Source of the DNA: Hyphomicrobiales bacterium
GTDB lineage: Bacteria; Pseudomonadota; Alphaproteobacteria; Rhizobiales; Aestuariivirgaceae
NCBI GenBank assembly: GCA_026987255.1
Contig: JALSNA010000188.1
Span: 1-13,875 of the forward strand
Length of the DNA: 13,875 bases
Reading direction: 5' to 3'
The position numbers and the translations under genes were made by a program. The notes below the pieces were generated by a model that saw only the letters and a program-made list of their open reading frames with translations, made no database searches and had not been told where the DNA came from. This document shows, piece after piece, positions 1 to 9,975 of this stretch; the stretch's first letter is position 1; every line of letters begins with the position of its first letter.

Positions 1-135
1 GGATTGTCAGAATGCCAGAAAATGCTGTGTATTCAATCTGTTGTGAATACTTCACATGCGACTTCACAGGTCTTCCCGGTGCTCGTTTTCACCTCATTGC
101 CGCAATGAAAAGGCCTTGCGGAGCAGGGCAGCGCC
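1..135. other. Non-coding left edge downstream of gyrB
   Basis: I see no convincing gene in this stretch beyond the gyrB stop codon. It is more AT-rich than the coding DNA around it. It holds nested palindromes at 29-68 (listed separately) and a small perfect hairpin at 94-108 (TCATTG, loop CCG, CAATGA). Read in the gyrB direction, no T-tract follows that hairpin, so it is not a standard intrinsic terminator. It may still mark the 3' end of the gyrB transcript. Confidence 0.5.
29..68. repeat. Overlapping palindromes, operator-like
   Basis: Three arrangements share the same bases. GTATTCA (29-35) and TGAATAC (44-50) form a perfect 7-base inverted repeat with an 8-base spacer. TGTGAA (42-47) and TTCACA (51-56) form a perfect 6-3-6 palindrome. 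TTCACA recurs at 63-68, twelve bases after the first copy. The core resembles the CRP half-sites TGTGA/TCACA, but the spacer is 5 bases instead of 6. A regulator-binding site for a gene lying to the left of the window is the simplest reading; the regulator is unknown. Confidence 0.45.
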
Positions 136-3736
<3,601 letters not shown>

Positions 3737-3741
3737 CTGTC

Positions 3742-3770
3742 AATATGGGTATAAAATCAATTGAAATCAA
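3742..3770 (-). promoter_or_regulatory. Candidate recF-gyrB promoter
   Basis: In the AT-rich gap upstream of recF, the minus strand reads TTGATT (3765-3770), a 17-base spacer, then CATATT (3742-3747). Each hexamer matches four of six sigma-70 consensus positions. Transcription would begin near 3735, almost on the GTG at 3736. No intrinsic terminator is evident after pyrF, so some transcription from ubiE-pyrF may also run into recF. Support is sequence resemblance only. Confidence 0.35.
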
Positions 3771-3858
3771 TATCTTGTTGAAAGTTGCAAGAGCCGCCAT
3801 CCGCTCCTGAACGCTGTGTCAGCAGGGCATTTTCTTTGTCCCTTGCCGCGGCCTTCGC

Positions 3859-4563
3859 TCATCGGGCCAACTGCGCCGCCAGGGCGCGGGCAGCTTCCAC
3901 GGGATCCGCCGCCTGGGTGATGGGCCGGCCGATGACCACGATGTTGGCGCCGGCCCGTTGCGCCGCCTGGGGGGTGGCGATGCGTTTCTGATCGGCCATG
4001 TCCGAGCCGGGCGGGCGGATGCCGGGGACGATGGTGAGAAAATCTTCCCCGCAGGCGGCGCGCACGCTGGCCAGATCGCGCGGCGAGCAGACCACGCCAT
4101 CGAGGCCGCACGATTGCGCCAACGAGGCCAGTTGCGCCACATGGGCGGCGGTGTCCCTTGCCGTATCGAACCCGGTGGCGGCCAGATCATCCCCGTCCAG
4201 GGAGGTGAGCAAGGTCACGGCAACGAGCCTGGCGCGCCCAGCCACCGCCGCGCGGGCGGCCTCCATCATGGCCTGGCCGCCGGTTGCATGGACGTTGACG
4301 ATGGCCGGGCGGATGGGCAGGCGCATGAGCGAATCCAGCCCCTGCGCCACGGTGTTGGGAATGTCGTGCAATTTCAGATCGAGAAAGACCGGGATGCCCG
4401 CCCTGGCCACCTTGGCGTATCCGGCCGGCCCGGCGGCATAGAACAGCTCCATGCCCACCTTGACATAAGCGGCCAGGCCACGCAGCGCCGCGGCCAGGGC
4501 AGCGGCCCGGTCCGCGTCCTGAGTGTCCAGCGCCACGCAGATTTCCGCCTTGCGCGAGCCCAT
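3859..4563 (-). CDS. pyrF: Orotidine 5'-phosphate decarboxylase
   Basis: Cytosolic enzyme that decarboxylates OMP to UMP, the last step of de novo pyrimidine synthesis. The 234-residue product is full length for the bacterial family and forms a TIM barrel. Active-site residues are visible: Asp13 in VALD, Lys35 in YVKVG, and the signature Asp62-x-Lys64-x-x-Asp67 in LDLKLHD. The phosphate-binding segments VPGIRP and VIGRPIT follow near the C-terminus. The ATG at 4563 was chosen because it overlaps the ubiE stop in TGATG and has GGAAG five bases upstream. An in-frame TTG at 4581 would add six residues but is a poorer start. The one-base overlap with ubiE indicates translational coupling, although quinone and pyrimidine synthesis are not an obvious functional pair. 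Confidence 0.96.
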   Translation of the reverse strand: MGSRKAEICVALDTQDADRAAALAAALRGLAAYVKVGMELFYAAGPAGYAKVARAGIPVFLDLKLHDIPNTVAQGLDSLMRLPIRPAIVNVHATGGQAMMEAARAAVAGRARLVAVTLLTSLDGDDLAATGFDTARDTAAHVAQLASLAQSCGLDGVVCSPRDLASVRAACGEDFLTIVPGIRPPGSDMADQKRIATPQAAQRAGANIVVIGRPITQAADPVEAARALAAQLAR

Positions 4564-5342
4564 CAGATCTTCCAGCCCCAATGCATGGCGACCACGCCGC
4601 CGGAGAGGTTGCGATAGCCGGTGCGGGCAAACCCGGCACGGGCGATCATGTCCCTGAAGGTCTCCTGGTTGGGGAACTTGCGGATGCTCTCCACCAGATA
4701 GCGGTAGGGCCCGCCATCGCCGGTCACCGCCCTGCCCACCGCCGGGATGACGGTGAAGGAATAGGCATCATAGAGCCTGTCCAGCCCCGGAATGGCCAGC
4801 TGCGAAAACTCCAGGCACATGAAGCGCCCGCCGGGCTTCAGCACCCGGTATGCATCGCGCAGGGCCACCTCGATGTGGGCCACGTTGCGGATGCCGAAGG
4901 CGATGGTATAGGCATCGAAACGGTTGTCCGCAAAGGGCAGGGCCTCGGCATTGGCGACGGTGAAATCGAGCCGGTTCAGGGGCCGGTTCTCGGCCCATGC
5001 GCGGCGGCGGCCCTCCATGAGCATCTGCGGCGAGATGTCGGCCATGGACACCCGCGTGCCCGGCCCGCCGCGCTCCAGGATGCGAAAGGCGATGTCGCCG
5101 GTGCCGCCGGCCACATCGAGCACATGAAAGGCCCCTTTTCCCTTCGGTGGCTTGAGGGCAGCGGCGAAATCATCCTTCCACAGCCGGTGCAGACCGCCCG
5201 ACATGAGATCGTTCATCTCGTCATACTGGCGGGCCACCTTGGCGAAGACTTCGTTGACCAGCTCCTGCTTTTGCGCCTCCGGGACCTCCCGGAAGCCGAA
5301 GGAGAGGGTCTTGTCTTCAGATGCCTTGCCGGGCGCTGTCAT
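4563..5342 (-). CDS. ubiE: Ubiquinone/menaquinone biosynthesis C-methyltransferase
   Basis: SAM-dependent methyltransferase that C-methylates the quinone ring (a demethylmenaquinone or benzoquinol intermediate), acting at the membrane. The 259-residue product matches the family length. It carries [20 protein letters not shown] at 33-52, SAM motif [10 protein letters not shown] at 75-83, the acidic pair Ala-Asp at 101-102, and the family signature IAFGIRNV at 147-154 followed by RVLKPGGRF at 166-174. The C-terminal block [12 protein letters not shown] is also typical. The ATG at 5342 gives the standard N-terminus; an open frame continues upstream to 5438, but that would run through the promoter. 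The ribosome-binding site is weak (GGATTGG). It overlaps pyrF by one base and is transcribed away from the binding-protein gene on the other strand. Confidence 0.96.
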   Translation of the reverse strand: MTAPGKASEDKTLSFGFREVPEAQKQELVNEVFAKVARQYDEMNDLMSGGLHRLWKDDFAAALKPPKGKGAFHVLDVAGGTGDIAFRILERGGPGTRVSMADISPQMLMEGRRRAWAENRPLNRLDFTVANAEALPFADNRFDAYTIAFGIRNVAHIEVALRDAYRVLKPGGRFMCLEFSQLAIPGLDRLYDAYSFTVIPAVGRAVTGDGGPYRYLVESIRKFPNQETFRDMIARAGFARTGYRNLSGGVVAMHWGWKI

Positions 5343-5375
5343 GATCCAATCCGGAAAAAAGTTAACGGTTGCCGC

Positions 5376-5405
5376 TTTATAGGGCCAATTGCGCTCGCGA
5401 GGCAA
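5376..5405 (-). promoter_or_regulatory. ubiE-pyrF promoter
   Basis: On the minus strand, TTGCCT (5400-5405) is followed after 18 bases by TATAAA (5376-5381), matching four and five of six sigma-70 positions. Transcription would start near 5369 and leave a leader of about 27 bases before the ubiE ATG. It is the best match in the divergent region for this strand. Confidence 0.5.
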
Positions 5406-5419
5406 ATCATGACAAGATT

Positions 5420-5448
5420 TTGATAACCAGGAAAACAATCAGCATAAG
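5420..5448 (+). promoter_or_regulatory. Promoter of the family 5 binding-protein gene
   Basis: TTGATA (5420-5425) is separated by exactly 17 bases from CATAAG (5443-5448), matching five and four of six consensus positions. A start near 5455 would give a leader of about 90 bases containing the stem-loop at 5464-5515. It lies back to back with the ubiE promoter, leaving 14 bases between the two -35 boxes. Confidence 0.45.
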
Positions 5449-5463
5449 GAACAATTTGATCTG

Positions 5464-5515
5464 AATGCGGAATAATGTCACACTCCGAAGCGACCGGGAG
5501 TGATTCTGCCGCATT
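5464..5515 (+). repeat. Nested stem-loop in the 5' leader
   Basis: AATGCGG (5464-5470) pairs with CCGCATT (5509-5515). Inside it, AAT (5471-5473) can pair with ATT (5503-5505), and CACTCC (5481-5486) pairs with GGAGTG (5497-5502). Together these make one interrupted hairpin of up to 16 base pairs ending 29 bases before the ATG at 5545. There is no T-tract, so it is not a terminator. It could be a protein-binding dyad, an RNA-stability element or a leader controlling translation. Confidence 0.45.
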
Positions 5516-5544
5516 GGGGAATGTGGCCAAGGCAAGGTGGGGTT

Positions 5545-7122
5545 ATGAGGCACAGTTTGCGAAACCTGGCCGGGCTTGCGCGCTCCGGCCGCTTCTCCCG
5601 GCGCGATTTTCTCAAGATGGCAACAGCCACCGGTGCATTGCCGGTGATTGGCGCCCCGGGACTGGCGGCGCAGCCGAAGCGCGGCGGGCTGTTCCGCGCC
5701 GGTCTTGGGTCGGGGTCGAGCACCGATTCGCTCGATCCGGCCACATGGTCGAACAATTTCATGGCCGATGCGGGCCTTGGCGTTTATGCCGACATGCTGT
5801 TCGAGATCGGGCCCGATTTCAGCGCCAGGCCCAACCTCGTCGCCTCATACGAGCGCTCCGGTGACGCCAGAACCTGGTCCATGAAGCTGAAGAAGGGCAT
5901 CGTTTTCCACGATGGCCGCAAGCTGACGGTGCGCGATGTGCTGGCCAGCATCACCCATCACACCGGCGAAAAGACCAAATCCCCCGTCAAGCCGGTGCTG
6001 TCGATCATCGAAAGCATGGAAACCGGCGGCGATCACGAGATCGTCTTCCGGCTGAAAACGCCCAATGCCGATTTCCCCTATCTGCTCACCGATTATCACC
6101 TGCCCATCCTGCCCGCCCGCGCCGATGGCTCGCTGGACTGGCGCTCGGGCATCGGCACCGGGCCTTACAAGATCACCGGTTTCAAGCCCGGCCAGCGGCT
6201 GAAAGCGGTGCGCAACAAGGACTATCACGGCAGCGCCTGGTTCGACGCCGTCGAGCTGATTGTCATTCATGACGTGGTGGCGCGCACCGCCGCCCTCAAC
6301 GCCGGTGAAATCCATTACATGGACCGGTGCGACCTGAAGACCCTCAACCTTCTCAAGCGCAACCCGGGCATCGAGATCACCGACATCACCAGCCTGTCGC
6401 ACTATACCGCGCCCATGGATTGCACGAGCGCACCCTTTGATGATGTCAATGTGCGCCTGGCGGTGAAATATGCCATCGACCGCGATGACATCCTGAAAAA
6501 GGTGGCCTATGGCCATGGCCGGGTGGGCAATGACGATCCGCTGGCCCCGTCGATGAAATATGCCATCGATCCCAAGCCGGTGCATGCATATGATCCGGAC
6601 AAGGCGCGCTTTTATCTCAAGAAGGCGGGGCTGAGCTCTCTTGCGGTGGAGATCGCCGCCTCCGACGCGCCCTTCGCCGGAGCCATCGATGCCGCCCAAC
6701 TGATGCGCGAACACGCAAAGGCGGCGAACATCGATATTTCCGTCAAGCGGGTGCCCGCCGATGGCTACTGGTCCAACGTGTGGATGAAAAAGCCCTGGTG
6801 CTTCTCGCAATGGGGCGGGCGGCCCACCGCCGACTGGATGCTCTCCACCGGCTATGCGCCCGATGCGCCATGGAACGAAACGCGCTGGAAGAATCCTCTT
6901 TTCGGCGAGCTTCTGCAAAAGGCGCGGCGGGAAAGCGACGAGGCAAGGCGGGTGGCCATGTATGCGCAGATGCAGCAGCTCATCCACGACGATGGCGGCC
7001 AGATCGTGCTGATGTTCAACAACTTCGTCTCGGCCATGAGCAGAAAGCTCGGCCACGGTCCGATCAATTCCAACTACGATCACGACGGCGGCTACATGTA
7101 CAAAAGATGGTGGTTTGCGTAA
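5545..7122 (+). CDS. Tat-exported family 5 solute-binding protein
   Basis: Probable periplasmic binding protein of the peptide/nickel ABC transporter class (SBP_bac_5), 525 residues. A twin-arginine signal is clear: SRRDFLKM at residues 18-25, a hydrophobic stretch at about 26-41, and likely cleavage after GLAA near residue 42. This suggests export in the folded state through Tat. Family features are a DSLDPATW segment early in the mature chain, the RTWSMKLKKGIVFHDG block, the GTGPYKITGFKPG block and LAVKYAIDRDDIL. The ATG at 5545 was chosen because AAGGTGGGG precedes it and because it starts just ahead of the Tat signal; an upstream GTG at 5500 lies inside the leader hairpin. No permease or ATPase gene is adjacent, so it either serves a transporter encoded elsewhere or acts alone. 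The ligand cannot be told from sequence. Confidence 0.9.
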   Translation: MRHSLRNLAGLARSGRFSRRDFLKMATATGALPVIGAPGLAAQPKRGGLFRAGLGSGSSTDSLDPATWSNNFMADAGLGVYADMLFEIGPDFSARPNLVASYERSGDARTWSMKLKKGIVFHDGRKLTVRDVLASITHHTGEKTKSPVKPVLSIIESMETGGDHEIVFRLKTPNADFPYLLTDYHLPILPARADGSLDWRSGIGTGPYKITGFKPGQRLKAVRNKDYHGSAWFDAVELIVIHDVVARTAALNAGEIHYMDRCDLKTLNLLKRNPGIEITDITSLSHYTAPMDCTSAPFDDVNVRLAVKYAIDRDDILKKVAYGHGRVGNDDPLAPSMKYAIDPKPVHAYDPDKARFYLKKAGLSSLAVEIAASDAPFAGAIDAAQLMREHAKAANIDISVKRVPADGYWSNVWMKKPWCFSQWGGRPTADWMLSTGYAPDAPWNETRWKNPLFGELLQKARRESDEARRVAMYAQMQQLIHDDGGQIVLMFNNFVSAMSRKLGHGPINSNYDHDGGYMYKRWWFA

Positions 7123-7150
7123 AAATACGGCCACCTTGCCTATTCCAGGT

Positions 7151-7188
7151 TGTTGCACTAAGGCAACACTCGTAAAAATAGTGCAACC
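7151..7188. promoter_or_regulatory. Dyad upstream of the SCPU-protein gene
   Basis: TTGCACTA (7153-7160) and TAGTGCAA (7179-7186) form a perfect 8-base inverted repeat with an 18-base spacer. A second, exclusive dyad uses part of the left arm: TGTTGC (7151-7156) with GCAACA (7163-7168). GCAAC thus occurs at 7163 and 7183 and its complement at 7152. A short CCTTTT follows the right arm, so it could be a weak terminator for the gene ending at 7122. The spacing would also suit a repressor site for the gene starting near 7232. Confidence 0.45.
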
Positions 7189-7231
7189 TTTTGGCCCTCC
7201 GGCATGATTGTCTTTACTTCTGGCTGCTAGC

Positions 7232-8221
7232 ATGCGGATCATGAGACATGTGATTCGCATTCATCACCTGCTGGCCGTGGTTCTCGTGGCCCTTGGCGCG
7301 CTGGCGGCGGATTCCCGCCATCCGGCGCTGGCCCTGTCATGCAGTTTCGATGTCACCAACATCAACTTCGGAAATGTCGATCTGAGCGACGGCACATCCC
7401 ATTTCGCCACCGGTGAAATGACCGCCGATTGCTCGGGCAATCCCTTTCAGTGGGTGACCATCTGCCCCAACATCGGCTCGGGCAATGGCAACCCCACCGC
7501 CCACGATCCGCGCCAGATGAAGAAATGGGGCAACTCCTCCATCAAGCTCAATTTCAATCTCTACTGGCCCGGATCGAGCACCATCTGGGGCTCATACCTG
7601 TGGCCCTATCCGGAGCGGCCGCCGGTTTTGCATCTGCGCCTGTCGTGGGGCGGATCGGGCAACACCTCGAAGACCATCGACGCGCGTCTTTTCGGCGGCC
7701 AGAATGCCCATCCGAAAGGCGTCTACTTTTCCAGATTCAACAACAATCACATTCTTTTCCAATACAAGAGCGGCTATTCGCAGGATTGCTCCTCCGGCAC
7801 GGTCAAGAGCGAAAAGCCCAGCTTCCGGGTGCGGGTGCGCAACGTCAAGAGCTGCACCGTCTCGGCCACGGATATCGATTTCGGCGCGGTGGGCAATCTC
7901 GCCTCCAACGTGGACGCCACCGGCACGGTCACCGTGCGCTGCACCTATGACCTGCCCTACAAGATCCGTCTTGACCGCGGCTCGTCCAATGCCTCCAGCC
8001 CCACACAGCGCAAGATGTCCAATGGCTCCGATACCATTACCTATGGCACCTATTCCGACGCCGCGCGCAGCCAGCCATGGGGCTGGCTCAACTCCAATGA
8101 CGTGAACGCCACCGGCACCGGCTACGACCAGACCTTCACCACCTATGGGCGGGTGCCGCCCCAGACCACGCCGCCGCCGGGCAATTACAGCGAGACCATC
8201 GTCGTCAAGGTGGTGTTCTGA
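7232..8221 (+). CDS. Secreted protein with two spore coat U-like domains
   Basis: Predicted exported protein of 329 residues with a signal peptide: hydrophobic core LLAVVLVALGALAA at about 13-26 and cleavage near PALA, residue 34. Two SCPU (spore coat protein U) type domains follow. The first begins LSCSFDVTNINFG at residue 36, the second SCTVSATDIDFGAVG at 207. The second ends in the strand-forming GNYSETIVVKVVF, typical of the family C-terminus. Six cysteines remain after the signal (37, 67, 78, 186, 208, 237). In Csu-type chaperone-usher pili a two-domain subunit of about this size forms the tip adhesin (CsuE), but no chaperone or usher gene is nearby. The first domain is longer than usual and rich in Trp, Asn and Gly. 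The start is uncertain: ATGs at 7232 and 7241 both lack a good Shine-Dalgarno. Adhesin or surface protein is an inference. Confidence 0.75.
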   Translation: MRIMRHVIRIHHLLAVVLVALGALAADSRHPALALSCSFDVTNINFGNVDLSDGTSHFATGEMTADCSGNPFQWVTICPNIGSGNGNPTAHDPRQMKKWGNSSIKLNFNLYWPGSSTIWGSYLWPYPERPPVLHLRLSWGGSGNTSKTIDARLFGGQNAHPKGVYFSRFNNNHILFQYKSGYSQDCSSGTVKSEKPSFRVRVRNVKSCTVSATDIDFGAVGNLASNVDATGTVTVRCTYDLPYKIRLDRGSSNASSPTQRKMSNGSDTITYGTYSDAARSQPWGWLNSNDVNATGTGYDQTFTTYGRVPPQTTPPPGNYSETIVVKVVF

Positions 8222-8296
8222 ACTCCCCCCTCTTCCCCGAAGGCCAAAAAAGACTCCCGCAGCGGGCAGAAAATGGTTTAAGGTTTTGTCCAGCCG

Positions 8297-8315
8297 GTCA
8301 GCCCACGCGGCTGAC
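8297..8315. repeat. Hairpin before the amino-acid-binding protein gene
   Basis: GTCAGCC (8297-8303) and GGCTGAC (8309-8315) form a perfect 7-base stem with a 5-base loop. It lies in the 140-base gap between the SCPU gene and the binding-protein gene. No T-tract follows on either strand. It may be an operator or leader element of the transporter operon, or a factor-assisted end of the upstream transcript. I could not find a convincing sigma-70 promoter in this gap. Confidence 0.4.
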
Positions 8316-8361
8316 GGGGAAAGTTTGCGCCTGAACAAACCATGAGGGAGGATTCATCATC

Positions 8362-9138
8362 ATGAAACTGCTTGCGAAAATCACCGTTGCCGCCCTGGCC
8401 CTGGGGCTGGCCTCCGGCATGGCCGCGGCCAAGGACTGGAAGAGCGTGCGCATCGGCACCGAGGGCGCCTACCCGCCCTTCAACTACAAGGATTCGGCCG
8501 GCAACCTGAAGGGCTTCGACATCGACATCGCCAAGGCCCTGTGCGACAAGATGAAGGTCAAGTGCGTCTTTGTCGCCCAGGACTGGGACGGCATCATCCC
8601 CGGCCTGCTGGCCAAGAAGTATGACGCCATCGTGGCCTCCATGTCGATCACCGCCGAGCGCAAGAAGAAGGTGGACTTCACCGACAAGTATTACAGCTCC
8701 CCGGCGACCTTCGTGGTGCCCAAGGAATCTCCCATCAAGGATGACATCTCGCCCAAGGCCCTGGCCGGCAAGACCATCGGCGCGCAGGCCTCGACCATCC
8801 ATTCCAACTACCTGGAAGACAACTACAAGGACTCCAAGCTGAAGTTCTACAAGACCCAGGACGAGGTCAACGCCGATCTGGCCTCTGGCCGCCTCGACGC
8901 CCAGCTGGCCGACAAGCTGGTGCTTTTCGAATGGCTCAAGACCAAGGCCGGCCAGTGCTGCCGCTTCGCCGGCCCGGGCATCACCGACAAGCGCTGGTTC
9001 GGCGAGGGCGCGGGCATCGCCGTGCGCAAGGAGGATCAGGACCTCAAGGCCATGTTCAACAAGGCCCTGAAGGAAATCCTCGCCGACGGCACCTATGCCA
9101 GGATCAACAAGAAGTATTTCCCCTTCTCCATCTATTGA
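8362..9138 (+). CDS. Amino-acid ABC transporter binding protein (HisJ/LAO type)
   Basis: Periplasmic binding protein (SBP family 3), 258 residues, with a Sec signal peptide probably cut after MAAA at residue 23. Using mature numbering, residues known to bind ligand in HisJ/LAO reappear at the same positions: Tyr14, Asp30, Ser70, Ser72, Arg77 (alpha-carboxylate) and Asp161 (alpha-amino group). The disulfide pair Cys38-Cys45 is also kept. Position 11 is Glu where LAO has Asp, and position 52 is Trp where LAO has Phe. A basic or polar L-amino acid is therefore the likely ligand; the exact one is open. An unusual Cys-Cys pair lies near residues 197-198. GGGAGGA precedes the ATG by eight bases. 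After the signal peptide every lysine codon is AAG, a bias that fits very high expression. It is the first gene of an apparent operon with two permeases and an ICL/PEPM enzyme. Confidence 0.93.
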   Translation: MKLLAKITVAALALGLASGMAAAKDWKSVRIGTEGAYPPFNYKDSAGNLKGFDIDIAKALCDKMKVKCVFVAQDWDGIIPGLLAKKYDAIVASMSITAERKKKVDFTDKYYSSPATFVVPKESPIKDDISPKALAGKTIGAQASTIHSNYLEDNYKDSKLKFYKTQDEVNADLASGRLDAQLADKLVLFEWLKTKAGQCCRFAGPGITDKRWFGEGAGIAVRKEDQDLKAMFNKALKEILADGTYARINKKYFPFSIY

Positions 9139-9150
9139 TGGCAACCTGAA

Positions 9151-9184
9151 CCGGGCGGCGGCTCCATGGGCGGGCCGCCGCCGG
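9151..9184 (+). repeat. Strong stem-loop between binding-protein and permease genes
   Basis: The left arm 9151-9162 and right arm 9174-9184 pair over 11 G/C base pairs with a single bulged G and an 11-base loop. It starts 13 bases after the binding-protein stop and no T-tract follows. Such hairpins between binding-protein and membrane genes of ABC operons are known to protect the upstream mRNA and reduce downstream expression. The rest of the 129-base gap (9139-9267) is GC-rich with weaker pairing (CTGGCG 9186-9191 with CGCCAG 9234-9239) and has no gene. Confidence 0.6.
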
Positions 9185-9267
9185 TCTGGCGTGTCCGGGG
9201 CGCGGCAGGGGGCCTTGCGTGGCCGGGCCGGTCCGCCAGCCCTCCAATGCGAAGGGGCGCTTGATAC

Positions 9268-9975
9268 ATGTGGGAGACCCTGCATCTGCTGGCCTGGGGT
9301 GATGGCGGCTGGAGCGACGAGCTTTTCGCCGGGCTCAAGATCACCATTACCCTGGCCCTGGCCACCTTGCCCTTTGGCCTCGTCATGGGCCTTCTGGTGG
9401 CGCTCGGGCAGATTTCCTCCGAGCCCACCATCGGCCGCGCGGCGCGCATCTATACCACCATATTCCGCGGCCTGCCGGAGCTTTTGACCATTTTCATCGT
9501 CTATTTCGGCGGCCAGATGGCGCTGCAGGCGCTCATCGGGCTGTTCGCCGATACCTATGTGGAGGTCAATTCCTTTTTCGCCGGCATGATCGCCCTGGGG
9601 CTGGTCTTTTCCGCCTATGCCTCGGAGGTCTTTCTCTCGGCCTTCCGCGGCATTCCGCAAGGCCAGTGGGAGGGGGCGGCGGCCCTGGGGCTGTCGCGAT
9701 TCGCCGCTTTCAGGCTGGTCATCCTGCCGCAGCTCATCCGGCTGTCCATCGGTGGCCTGGGCAATCTGTGGCTGATCCTCACCAAGGAGACCTCGCTGGT
9801 CTCGGTCATCGCCCTCGATGAGCTGCTGCGCCAGACCTCCGTGGCGGTGGGCGCGACCAAGCAGCCCATCTTGTTCTATTCGGTGGCCTGCGCGCTCTAT
9901 CTGATCCTGTCGCTGATCTCCTCGCAGGGGCTTGGCATGATCGAGCGGCGCGTCAAGCGCGGGGAGGCGCGCTGA
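9268..9975 (+). CDS. Amino-acid ABC transporter permease, HisQ-like
   Basis: Inner-membrane subunit of a polar amino-acid uptake (PAAT) transporter, 235 residues, near the usual HisQ length. Hydrophobic segments lie at about 24-47, 64-92, 102-122, 157-175 and 200-222, giving about five transmembrane helices. The FRGLPELL segment (66-73) matches the conserved FRGTP region. The cytoplasmic EAA loop, which contacts the ATPase, is EGAAALGLSRFAAFRLVILP at 135-154. The ATG at 9268 is preceded by AAGGGG. The stop overlaps the next permease's start by one base (TGATG), so the two are translationally coupled and probably form a heterodimer. Confidence 0.92.
   Translation: MWETLHLLAWGDGGWSDELFAGLKITITLALATLPFGLVMGLLVALGQISSEPTIGRAARIYTTIFRGLPELLTIFIVYFGGQMALQALIGLFADTYVEVNSFFAGMIALGLVFSAYASEVFLSAFRGIPQGQWEGAAALGLSRFAAFRLVILPQLIRLSIGGLGNLWLILTKETSLVSVIALDELLRQTSVAVGATKQPILFYSVACALYLILSLISSQGLGMIERRVKRGEAR

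Noticed and set aside
94..108. Hairpin TCATTG-CCG-CAATGA as gyrB terminator
   Set aside because: In the direction of gyrB transcription no T-tract follows the stem, so an intrinsic terminator cannot be claimed.
3767..3862. Small minus-strand frame of 31 codons whose ATG overlaps the pyrF stop (ATGA)
   Set aside because: The overlap is suggestive, but the peptide is a basic, low-complexity string with no recognisable pattern, and its end covers the likely recF promoter. Left uncalled.
5845..7260. Long minus-strand open frame opposite the family 5 binding protein
   Set aside because: The plus strand encodes a full SBP_bac_5 protein with a Tat signal. The antisense frame shows no recognisable feature and ends inside that gene.
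8297..8315. Hairpin as terminator of the SCPU gene
   Set aside because: The stem is perfect, but G and A residues rather than a T run follow it, and it is closer to the next gene than to the SCPU stop.
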